The notes beneath the pieces were generated by a model. It ran no database searches. It saw only the letters and a list, made by a program, of their open reading frames with translations, and was not told the origin of the DNA. From contig JBEBRW010000003.1 of the NCBI GenBank assembly GCA_040394635.1, positions 62,001 to 126,000 of the forward strand: a stretch of 64,000 nt of DNA, written 5' to 3'. Within the stretch, counting starts at the first letter, position 1. Each line of letters starts with the position of its first letter. This DNA is from UBA5239 sp040394635 (GTDB lineage Bacteria; Verrucomicrobiota; Lentisphaeria; Victivallales; Victivallaceae). The translations under genes were made by a program, and so were the position numbers. This document shows, one piece after another, positions 49,011 through 57,084 of this stretch.

Positions 49011-49814
49011 ATGAAAAAGACAGCATTTGCCATCGCCTGCCATCCCGATGATATCGATTACGGGATGGCGGGTACTCTGGTCGCGTTGAAAAACGCCGGC
49101 TATGAAATCCACTATATGAACATCGCCAACGGTTCCTGCGGTACCAACCAGTACGATCGCGAGACGATTGTCGCCATGCGCCGCGGCGAAGCCATGACCT
49201 CCGCCGCCGTGATCGGCGCGATCTTCCACGAAAGCCTCTGCGACGACCTCGAAGTGTTCTATACCAAGGACCTCCTCGAGCGCCTGATCCCGGTGGTGCG
49301 CGAAGTGGACCCGGAAATCATCCTGACCCACGGTCCGTACGATTACATGGAGGACCATGTGAACTCCGGCCGGCTGGCCGTGACCGCGGCGTTTTCGCGC
49401 GGCATGGTGCCCGCGCCGTGCGTCCCGCCGGTGCCGGTAGTGAACGGCAAAGTCACGGTATATCATTCGATGCCGCACAGCATCACGGATTCGCTGCGCC
49501 GCCCGGTCGTTCCGGGGCTGTTCGTCGATGTGACCGAAGCGATCGAGCTGAAGAAGCAGATGCTTTCCTGTCACATCAGCCAGGGTGCCTGGCTGGATTC
49601 GAGCCAGGGCAGCGCATTTGTCGACGACATGGTCAAGCGCGGCCGTTATTTCGGCAAAATGTCCGGTAAATTCGACTACGCCGAAGGCTGGATTCGTCAT
49701 AGCCATATCGGCTTCTGCGACAGCACCGACGATCCGTTGACCACCGCCCTGGGCTCCAAGGCCCTGGTCAACACTGAATTCGAGAAGGCGATCAAAATCG
49801 ACTTCTGGGATTAA
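49011..49814 (+). CDS. PIG-L/LmbE-family deacetylase
   Basis: 267 residues. Zinc motif HPDDIDYGMAGTL at the N-terminus (the family's HPDD, with Ile where Glu is usual), ILTHGPYDYMEDHVNSGRLA giving the downstream HxxDH-like His-Asp pair, and VDVTEAIELKKQMLSCHISQ. The family removes N-acetyl groups from GlcNAc conjugates or small sugars. GGAG precedes the ATG. Partnered with the NagB-like gene, it would provide the deacetylation step before deamination or isomerisation. The operon ends in an intrinsic terminator. Confidence 0.88.
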   Translation: MKKTAFAIACHPDDIDYGMAGTLVALKNAGYEIHYMNIANGSCGTNQYDRETIVAMRRGEAMTSAAVIGAIFHESLCDDLEVFYTKDLLERLIPVVREVDPEIILTHGPYDYMEDHVNSGRLAVTAAFSRGMVPAPCVPPVPVVNGKVTVYHSMPHSITDSLRRPVVPGLFVDVTEAIELKKQMLSCHISQGAWLDSSQGSAFVDDMVKRGRYFGKMSGKFDYAEGWIRHSHIGFCDSTDDPLTTALGSKALVNTEFEKAIKIDFWD

Positions 49815-49823
49815 CCCAAAAAG

Positions 49824-49860
49824 AAATGCGAGGGTGGCTCCACGCCCCCGCATTTTTTTT
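49824..49860 (+). terminator. Rho-independent terminator after the PIG-L gene
   Basis: AAATGCG...CGCATTT forms the base and GGTGG/CCAC the upper part of a GC-rich hairpin, directly followed by a run of eight T. It begins ten bases after the stop codon. Confidence 0.9.
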
Positions 49861-50380
49861 GCTTGTTTTTGAATGACTTCGATTGTAATATACTACATAT
49901 ATGAGACTTATGCAAGATTAATTTTCACGATACGGACTATCCAAGGAATACGCAAAACCAGGCAAAATAGTTTGGAACTTTTATGGTAGAGCGGGATTGC
50001 TGTCATTGTGATCATTGATTTTGCTGTTAGCGCTTCGAATTCAGTTATTTATTGTGATAGCGCCTGGTCGCATGATTTGGGTGGGCAGAGAATTTTTTTT
50101 GGTCAAGGCTGCTATCATTTGGCGGTAGTCTTATAACCTCTCCGAATGTCACTAAAATGATTTCGAGAAAAAGCGTGTATCGAATGAGCTCGACGAATTA
50201 TGAAGTAGCCAGCAAAAATGTTTTAATTCTGGTATTTTGACTCACTGCCGAAAATATGAGACTGATGTCTCATTCTTAGAGACGCAAATTTTTCAGAATA
50301 ATCCATCAATGCCCTATTGACTTTTACCGGATTGGTCTTATACTAATATAAGCGAACAAAGATTAAACCAAGAAGAAGCC
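49861..50380 (+). promoter_or_regulatory. Long upstream region of the GntR-type gene: repeat, operator-like sites and promoter
   Basis: No gene was seen. The region holds the second copy of the 78-bp dispersed element (49932-50009). Two near-identical sites, ATATGAGACTTATG (49899-49912) and ATATGAGACTGATG (50254-50267), follow; the latter forms the inverted repeat ATGAGAC-TGAT-GTCTCAT (50256-50273). A promoter has TTGACT (50317-50322), 16 bases and TATACT (50339-50344). The paired sites are candidate operators for the GntR-type regulator itself. Confidence 0.5.
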
Positions 50381-51415
50381 ATGATCGTAGCAACAGATAT
50401 TGTAAAACAGCTTCGGCAGAATATTGTCAACCAGGAATTTGGTCTCAGCGGCAAGTTGCCGACTCGCGAGGAATTCAGCAGACAATATGGCGCCAGCAAG
50501 GCTACTGTGCAGAAAGCGCTGGCGGCTCTGGAGGCGGAGGGCTTCATCATTTCGCGCGGTACGCTCGGCACATTCGTCAACCCGAACTCGCCGAATCACA
50601 CCGACATCGCGCTACTGCTGCCGGTTCGCGAGGATCAGCTGACCGTTCGCGACGAGCTTTTTAACCTGGTCAACCAGGAACACCGCAACCTGGAGAAGCG
50701 TACCGGCAAGAATCTGCGGTACTTCTATATCGACCGCGAACAGCGGGTACGGGACGATTTCGAGAAGGTGGCCGAAGAGGCCAACCGGACCCGGTTGAAC
50801 GGTGTGATTCTGCCGTTTCCACCACAGCAATGGATGCTCGAACCATTCATTAAAAACAACATTCCGGTGGCGGTGCTGACCGATGAAGATGTCAAGGGAG
50901 CCTCGACCGTATGGGTGGATTATTCGGATTTTTTCCGCAAGGCCCTGCGTCATTGCCGGGAGCGAAATTGCCGCCGTCCGGCGCTGATCAGCAACTCCAC
51001 GCTGCCGTATCACCATATCGAAGATTATTTCAAGCTCGGAACGGAAGCCGGATTTCAGATCGAATCCCGGCTGATACAGGGACAATCCGAAGTTTTCGGC
51101 TTGCCGTGGCTCAAACACAACCTCGATTCGTTTTTCTACGGCCCGGAACCGGCGGACGCGATCATCATCAGCGACGAAACGTTTCTGGCCGATATCCTCA
51201 AGTATCTGTTTGACCGCGACATGATCCCGGGCAAAGACATTCAACTGGTCTGCGAGCGAACCTTTCCGCAGGACGCTTATACCAGTTTTCCAGTCAAATT
51301 CATAGGGTTCGACTTATATGAGATCATCGATACCTGCCTGCGGGCGCTGGACGCACTGCGCGCCGGCGGGAAACCGGTGAAAAACTTTGAACTGATAACC
51401 GCAATCGAAAATTAA
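50381..51415 (+). CDS. GntR-family regulator with LacI-like effector domain
   Basis: 344 residues. N-terminal GntR winged HTH (about 5-70): KQLRQNIVNQEFGLSGKLPT, REEFSRQYGASKATVQKALA, ALEAEGFIISRGTLGTFV. The rest is a periplasmic-binding-like sensor (GVILPFPPQQWMLEPFIKNN, ADAIIISDETFLADILKYLF), the AraR-like architecture that senses sugars. Its ATG follows AAGAAG, and it is followed 15 bases later by a pseudopilin gene, so regulator and pseudopilin lie in one transcript with DUF4838 and WbsX-like genes. Confidence 0.88.
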   Translation: MIVATDIVKQLRQNIVNQEFGLSGKLPTREEFSRQYGASKATVQKALAALEAEGFIISRGTLGTFVNPNSPNHTDIALLLPVREDQLTVRDELFNLVNQEHRNLEKRTGKNLRYFYIDREQRVRDDFEKVAEEANRTRLNGVILPFPPQQWMLEPFIKNNIPVAVLTDEDVKGASTVWVDYSDFFRKALRHCRERNCRRPALISNSTLPYHHIEDYFKLGTEAGFQIESRLIQGQSEVFGLPWLKHNLDSFFYGPEPADAIIISDETFLADILKYLFDRDMIPGKDIQLVCERTFPQDAYTSFPVKFIGFDLYEIIDTCLRALDALRAGGKPVKNFELITAIEN

Positions 51416-51430
51416 AAGGAGAAGAAAAGA

Positions 51431-52111
51431 ATGAAATCCGACAAGCCAATTTTCACACTTATAGAGTTACTGGTCGTAATAGCGATCATAGCGATCCTGG
51501 CAGCAATGCTGCTCCCTGCCCTGAACAAAGCCCGCGACAGAGCAAAACAATCATCGTGCACCAATAATCTAAAACAAATCGGACTGGCAGCCGTGAATTA
51601 TGGTAACGATTTCGCGGGGTATTACCTGTATGCGAGCGATAATCATGGCAATACCGTGGCAGCCACCAACAATTACATTTCCTGGTATGGAAAATTGATC
51701 AAGCACAGATATGTAACGGCTGTTACTCTGCAGGACAAGAACGGCTATGACTTCGAGGATTCCCTGACTTTTTACTGTCCGTCCCAGCCCGCTGTCCAGA
51801 CGATTGTGAGCACATCGCGCCACTACGGCCTCAATTATGAGCGGTTCGGCCTGGCGCCGGCTGCCGGGGTTTTGCACGGCAAAGTACCCGATCCCTCCGG
51901 AAAGATTTATATCGCCGACTCCATCCGGATACCCAGCACAGATTGCAGCTACCTGATCTCCAGGTGGGGCGGCGGCGCGTATCCGTACAATTACCTGAAC
52001 GGCTGCTACTCTACTCATTCCAGGCACTTTCAGCACACACTCGCCCTGATGGGAGACGGCCATGCAGTTGCCATTCCGGCCTACGATATACGGTTGGCGA
52101 CTAACTGGTGA
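51431..52111 (+). CDS. Pseudopilin-like protein (prepilin-type N-terminus)
   Basis: 226 residues. Leader MKSDKPI, then FTLIELLVVIAIIAIL and LLPALNKARDRAK; Ile instead of Gly precedes Phe. The globular part carries SSCTNNLKQIGLAAVNYGND and, near the C-terminus, ALMGDGHAVAIP (DGHx motif). AAGGAG gives a strong start. It overlaps the GTG codon next to the DUF4838 start and is thus tightly linked to it. Third of four such genes in the window, each between a regulator and glycosidase genes. Confidence 0.88.
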   Translation: MKSDKPIFTLIELLVVIAIIAILAAMLLPALNKARDRAKQSSCTNNLKQIGLAAVNYGNDFAGYYLYASDNHGNTVAATNNYISWYGKLIKHRYVTAVTLQDKNGYDFEDSLTFYCPSQPAVQTIVSTSRHYGLNYERFGLAPAAGVLHGKVPDPSGKIYIADSIRIPSTDCSYLISRWGGGAYPYNYLNGCYSTHSRHFQHTLALMGDGHAVAIPAYDIRLATNW

Positions 52112-52119
52112 GGTGCGAT

Positions 52120-54267
52120 ATGATGCTGAAAACACTGATAACCATATTCATCGTATGCCGGTTCGGCATTCCCCTTTTTGCCACTGTTATCAATCTGCAA
52201 AATATCTCCGTGACGGGACCAGATGCCCCCACGCCTGCCGAACGATATGCCATCACGGAACTAACGAATCACCTGAAAAAAATAGGAAATAATACCATTG
52301 AGTTGAACGGCAATACCGAAATCCGGCTGATCACAGATACCGGTTTGCATCCAGACGGATACAATATCCGGTTCGCCGGGAATAACCTGGAAATTCGCGG
52401 CGGCGGTAATTTCGGGCTCATCTACGGGGTTTACGCAGTTCTGGAGGAGGACCTCGGCTGCCGCTGGTATGAACCGGAAATTACGGTCATACCGGCTCCA
52501 GGCAGTTTGGTTTTCAAAGTAAAAGAAAGGACCTCAAAACCAGCATTTCCGGTTGTTCGCGACCCCTTCTGCAGTATGGAGGGCAATGTTGCCTGGGCAC
52601 TACGTAACCGCTGCATAAAAACGATGGGGCGTAATATCCCAAAGGAACTCGGCAACTGCATTTCCTATCCGCGAGGTCCTGAATTCTGGATGGCACACAC
52701 GATGAATTTATTTTGTCCTCCGGCTCTATTCAAAGAACACCCCGAGTATTTCATGCAGGATGTGAATGGGAAACGCAGTCCGCGGCAAATTTGCCCCAGT
52801 CATCCGGATGTACGCAATCTGGCGGCAGATAAAGTTCGATCGGTTTTAAGAAAATATCCTCAACATAATATCCTCAACCTGTCATTGGAGGACAATCACG
52901 ATATCTGCCATTGTCCTGACTGCCTGAATGCCTGGGAACGCGAAGGTACCGGCGGGGCGGCATTCTTTGAGCTGGTCAACCATGTGGCGGAAAAAGTCGC
53001 GGTCGAGTTTCCCAATGTCAAAATATCATTCCTTGCTTATTACTCCACATTTTTGCCGCCCGAAAAAATGAAAATGGTATCGAATACCGTCTGTTTTCTG
53101 GCATTTCTGGGGGGACGGAACATGTCGAAACCGGTCGAACTTCAGGAATCCTTCCCGGCAATTCTGCAGGGCTGGCAGGAAGCGGCGCCGGAAATTCATA
53201 TCTGGGATTATCAAGTATTTTTTCCAAACTTCATGCAGTACGAACTCTCGTTGCACAGCGTCATGGAAAACCTGCGTTACTACCGCAAGTTCGATAATAT
53301 TACCGGCATCATGCTTCAGGGTTCCTATTGCGGACCGGGAGGTGAGCGCCAGGGCCTGCGTGCCTGGGTTGAATCCAAACTATTGTGGGACCCCGACCGG
53401 GACGTATGGGAATTGTCGCAGGATTATATCCGGGGCGTTTATGGTGTGGCGGCTCCTGAGGTCGAGAAGTTTTATCATTTCCTGAATGATCTCGAAAAGC
53501 GGCATCAACAATATCAGACTCATCAAACTGAGATCATGAATAACGGTGCTGCCGCATTCCGGAATGCCAAGGTTTTGGCAGCCAATGATCCGGTTCTACT
53601 GGAGCGCCTCGAGTTAGCGGAATTACCAGTGATTATCTGGGAGCTGGACTCCATTATGGGCGATCGCTACCGGAATATCGAAATCGATAAAGATAAGGTG
53701 AATTCACTGTTGAATCAGCTCCATAAAGTCGTTGAACGGCAGAAAATCACCAATATATCCGAAGGCGGTTCCATTAAAAAATATCTTGAAAATTGCCGTG
53801 CCGTATTGAATGAAAAGAACTTGACTTATCGTGATACGCTTGACAAGGCAAGTTCAGTCATTCCCGCCCGCGACGGCAAAACTTATGGCGCCAAGCTGGA
53901 AAAAGATCCGCAAAGCATTGCCCTAGAAATCATCCGTCTGTCTCCGGACAATAACTGGTCATGGCAAATGCGCATGGATAAAATCAATCTGCCCGAAGGT
54001 AAATATAGATTCAGGCTGCGCTGTCGAGCGGTCAAGACGGGAGAAAAACAAACTGTGCTTCATTTCGGCATGCACGATGTCGCCAAAGCGGCGCAAGCCG
54101 GCCGCTCCATTCCCGCTTCGCAACTTCTGCATTCGAATTACCGTTGGCATGATCTCGGCATCTTTCCAGTCAATTCGGGAAGCACACTGTATACCATGCT
54201 TCAGGCCAAAGACAACCATATGGAACTCTATATCGAAGCCCTTGAAATAACCCCCGTTGGTGACTGA
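52120..54267 (+). CDS. Exported DUF4838 protein, second copy
   Basis: 715 residues from the ATG at 52120 (GAGG upstream; an in-frame GTG at 52108 overlaps that site). Signal peptide about 1-22 (MMLKTLITIFIVCRFGIPLF). N-terminal GH67-like domain (YAITELTNHLKKIGNNTIEL; GGNFGLIYGVYAVLEEDLGC), DUF4838 core with LEDNHDICHCPDCLNAW, the same Asn/Asp plus CxCPxC motif as the paralogue at 43823, and a C-terminal beta-rich domain. It sits in the GntR module before a WbsX-like gene. Activity unknown. Confidence 0.85.
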   Translation: MMLKTLITIFIVCRFGIPLFATVINLQNISVTGPDAPTPAERYAITELTNHLKKIGNNTIELNGNTEIRLITDTGLHPDGYNIRFAGNNLEIRGGGNFGLIYGVYAVLEEDLGCRWYEPEITVIPAPGSLVFKVKERTSKPAFPVVRDPFCSMEGNVAWALRNRCIKTMGRNIPKELGNCISYPRGPEFWMAHTMNLFCPPALFKEHPEYFMQDVNGKRSPRQICPSHPDVRNLAADKVRSVLRKYPQHNILNLSLEDNHDICHCPDCLNAWEREGTGGAAFFELVNHVAEKVAVEFPNVKISFLAYYSTFLPPEKMKMVSNTVCFLAFLGGRNMSKPVELQESFPAILQGWQEAAPEIHIWDYQVFFPNFMQYELSLHSVMENLRYYRKFDNITGIMLQGSYCGPGGERQGLRAWVESKLLWDPDRDVWELSQDYIRGVYGVAAPEVEKFYHFLNDLEKRHQQYQTHQTEIMNNGAAAFRNAKVLAANDPVLLERLELAELPVIIWELDSIMGDRYRNIEIDKDKVNSLLNQLHKVVERQKITNISEGGSIKKYLENCRAVLNEKNLTYRDTLDKASSVIPARDGKTYGAKLEKDPQSIALEIIRLSPDNNWSWQMRMDKINLPEGKYRFRLRCRAVKTGEKQTVLHFGMHDVAKAAQAGRSIPASQLLHSNYRWHDLGIFPVNSGSTLYTMLQAKDNHMELYIEALEITPVGD

Positions 54268-54271
54268 TCCT

Positions 54272-55381
54272 ATGAAAACTCAAATTGCCGCTTATTATTT
54301 CCCGAATTATCACCCCGACCCGCGCAATGCCATTGTCCACGGCCCCGGCTGGACCGAATGGGAACTGGTCAAGAAGGCACGTCCGCGTTTCGCCGGACAC
54401 CGGCAGCCGCGCGTGCCCCTGTGGGGCTGCGAAAACGAGGCCGATCCGGTCGTTATGCGGCGGAAAATCGATACCGCACAGGAGTTCGGGCTGGACGCAT
54501 TTGTCTTTGACTGGTATTGTTACGAGGACGGGCTGTTTCTGGAACAAGCGCTGGAGAAGGGTTTCATGCCTGTAGTGGCGGGTACGGATTTCAAATTTGC
54601 GTTGATGTGGGCGAACCACGACTGGACCGATATCCATCCTTGGCGTGTCGGCACTCTCAAACCGGTCCTGTACCACGGAGTGATCAGCGATGCCGCTTTT
54701 GACCGCATGACGGATTATGTAATCGAGAAATATTTTCGCCATCCGAATTACTGGAAAATCGACGGCAAACCGTATTTTTCCATCTATAACCTGCCCGGCC
54801 TGGGCGCACCCGAACGGCTCACAAAATTCAGAAACAAAGCCGCCAAAGCCGGTTTTCCGGGGATTCATATCAACATGATCCTGCAGGAAGAGGCCATTCT
54901 GCCCGGCGAAAACGGCAACGCAGACGCCGAGGAGTTGATTGACGCGAGGTATTTCGATAGTGTCACGTCGTATATCTGGCTGCATCATTGCCGGCTGGAG
55001 CACTTCCCTGTCACGCCGTACCGGAAGGTCATGGATGCATACCTCGAGTTTTACCGCAAGACCCGGACGCAATACTGCTTGCCGTGTTACCCGAATGTGA
55101 CCGTAGGCTGGGACAGTTCGCCGAGGACTGATCAATCCACGCCATTTGAGGAATACGGTTATCCGTACACCCCGGTCATGACCGCCACGCCCGGGGAATT
55201 CGGAGACGCGATGCGGACGTTCCTGGCCGATGCCCCGGAACTGCTGTTCATCAACGCCTGGAACGAATGGACCGAGGGAAGTTACCTTGAGCCTGATCTG
55301 GAAAACGGGACCGCTTATCTTTGGGAACTGAAAGACAGTCGTCTTATAGATATGAAAATTCAAGAGAATACAAACAGATGA
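54272..55381 (+). CDS. WbsX-like protein with GH99-like barrel
   Basis: 369 residues from MKTQIAAYYFPNYHPD; a TTG at 54257 is an unlikely alternative. Family motifs: AAYYFPNYHPDPRN, GPGWTEWELVKKARPRF, FGLDAFVFDWYCYEDG, FALMWANHDWT, KPYFSIYNLPGL and LLFINAWNEWTEGSYLEPD. WbsX-type proteins share the GH99 endo-mannosidase-like fold and are linked to O-antigen or polysaccharide metabolism; here no signal peptide is seen. It overlaps the stop of DUF4838 in neither frame but starts four bases later, and its stop overlaps the start of the following decayed gene (ATGA). Confidence 0.85.
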   Translation: MKTQIAAYYFPNYHPDPRNAIVHGPGWTEWELVKKARPRFAGHRQPRVPLWGCENEADPVVMRRKIDTAQEFGLDAFVFDWYCYEDGLFLEQALEKGFMPVVAGTDFKFALMWANHDWTDIHPWRVGTLKPVLYHGVISDAAFDRMTDYVIEKYFRHPNYWKIDGKPYFSIYNLPGLGAPERLTKFRNKAAKAGFPGIHINMILQEEAILPGENGNADAEELIDARYFDSVTSYIWLHHCRLEHFPVTPYRKVMDAYLEFYRKTRTQYCLPCYPNVTVGWDSSPRTDQSTPFEEYGYPYTPVMTATPGEFGDAMRTFLADAPELLFINAWNEWTEGSYLEPDLENGTAYLWELKDSRLIDMKIQENTNR

Positions 55382-56317
55382 AAATAAATATCCTTTTCGC
55401 AAATGCCGAATCATCCGGCAGTATCAAAGTTAAATATGGCAAACTGGCTTCACCAGCGAAATTCAACGCGTCATCACGGGTAACAGTAGAGCTTAAAGAC
55501 GTGAACTTGAAAAACGGGGCCAAGCCGACGATTGTCACGGTGTTGACCGAAGATTCGTTTTCGTTCAATCTGCGTGATGTATCGAGTTCGCATCCCATTT
55601 ACATTCCGGAATATCGAGACGCAGTGGTACCGGGTGACGATTCGCGCACTTACAGTGACGTTGCCCGCGGCATCGCTTTGAAAGGTTTGGTGTCCGATCA
55701 TGACCGCATGTGCCATGAACCGGAAGAAACCTATGAAAATGCCTGTCGATACGATCGCGACAAATATTCTCCGGTATGGCTGGGCCTTGGCGGTAATATC
55801 CGCATGTTTACGGTATCTCCGTAGCAGCTGTACAGTGAATCGAGCGGGGGCGATTTCCGGTATTGGGGCAAGATCACTCCCCACTATCATTCTGTCGGCA
55901 AAAGTATCCCGGAGAAACCGCGTATCCACTATGATATCCTCTTCGAAATCAGTCCGGGAGCGCATTGCCGCCCGCATGTGACGCATCGGCTGGTATGCTC
56001 CGATCGGTACGGAAAGTTCGCCGATTATTCAGTATTTTGATTCAATCGGACGGAATGAAATCGACGGACGCTGCATCGATTTCTTTCTGGAACGCCAACG
56101 GGAGGATGGTTTCATTCAGTGTTATTTTAATTACGAAAGTGAGACTGGGCCGGTATTATGGACCGCATCCGAACATTTTCGTTATACGAACGATCTGGAA
56201 TGGTTGAAAAAGAATACGCCGAAATTCAAAAAATCCTGCGATTACCTGCTCGCCTGGCGTGATGACATCCCTTCACGGCTTAACGCCAACGACGGCACTG
56301 AGAACTTCAGTCTGTAG
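55378..56317 (+). pseudogene. Decayed glycosidase-like gene: in-frame TAG, then a frameshift
   Basis: The frame starts at ATG 55378 (MKINILFANAESSGSIKVKY), overlapping the WbsX stop. It reaches TAG at 55822-55824, but coding-like sequence continues in the same frame (QLYSESSGGDFRYWGKITPH, RIHYDILFEISPGAHC) to about 55985. It then continues in the next frame (GWYAPIGTESSPIIQYFDSI, IDFFLERQREDGFIQCYFNY, ASEHFRYTNDLEWLKKNTPK) to a stop at 56315. The stitched protein of about 312 residues resembles an (alpha/alpha)6 or six-hairpin glycosidase and probably lacks its C-terminal part. It would be the last enzyme of the GntR module. Confidence 0.7.
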
Positions 56318-56336
56318 AGATTTATTGGCGTATTGA

Positions 56337-57062
56337 TTATTTTTCGACCGGGTCGGCGCTGAAGGCGATTTCGCTGACGAATACATCGGCGTTATCGGCT
56401 TTGATGTCGTAGCGGTAATCTTTGTTTTCCACGGATTTCGCCCACATGGTTCCTTCCCAGGCTTCGGCGTGACGGAACTTATTGTCTTTCAACGCTTCGC
56501 TGCCGTTGACGCTGACGTCATACACTTTTTTCACGAAGTCCATTTTGACGTCGACGGTGGTCCATTCGCCGAGTTTGAACTCTCCGGCATGAACCCACTT
56601 CACGTATCCTTTGCCGTCGCCATTGGAAGCGCTGACATAGGTTTTGCCCTTGTTGCAGAGCAGGCCGATAAATGCGGCGGAGCGGCCATTGACCTGCTGA
56701 AACATCACGGCGCCGGTGACGACCCCCTCGGGGGCTTCCTTGACCATCACTTTGACTCTGGCGTAGATGACGCTCTGCTGCGCATCGTTCGAAGCCATCG
56801 ACCATTCCGACGAGTTAAGCTGTATACCCTTCTTGATCTGCAAGGCTTTGACCCCGTCGACTTCGGTCACGACGGCGCCGACGGTGTTCGCTTCGCGCGG
56901 CCACATGCCCCAGGCTTTCAGCAGGGAACTTTGCTTGCCGTCGGTGTTGGTTTTGACGATTTCGCTGCCGGGGGCGAGATCCTTCAGGTTGAGGCGGTAG
57001 AATTCTCCGCCGAACGCGGCGGAAGCCATCAGGGCGCAAATCAGAAACATGGATTTTTTCAT
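56337..57062 (-). CDS. Exported LamG/concanavalin-like protein of unknown function
   Basis: 241 residues from the ATG at 57062, which has GGAG at good spacing; an upstream extension to 57185 overlaps the GH2 gene and is not native. Signal peptide MKKSMFLICALMASAAFGGE. The mature part reads as a beta-sandwich (VIYARVKVMVKEAPEGVVTG, AAFIGLLCNKGKTYVS, WTTVDVKMDFVKKVYDVSVN), as in LamG-like sugar-binding domains. It lies 22 bases after the GH2 stop in the LacI module and may bind the same glycan. Confidence 0.7.
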   Translation of the reverse strand: MKKSMFLICALMASAAFGGEFYRLNLKDLAPGSEIVKTNTDGKQSSLLKAWGMWPREANTVGAVVTEVDGVKALQIKKGIQLNSSEWSMASNDAQQSVIYARVKVMVKEAPEGVVTGAVMFQQVNGRSAAFIGLLCNKGKTYVSASNGDGKGYVKWVHAGEFKLGEWTTVDVKMDFVKKVYDVSVNGSEALKDNKFRHAEAWEGTMWAKSVENKDYRYDIKADNADVFVSEIAFSADPVEK

Positions 57063-57084
57063 ATATTCATCTCCTTGGGATTGT

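Noticed and set aside
55822..55824. TAG considered as a recoded (readthrough) codon
   Set aside because: A frameshift follows within 170 bases and other genes in the window end normally in TAG-free contexts, so gene decay is simpler.
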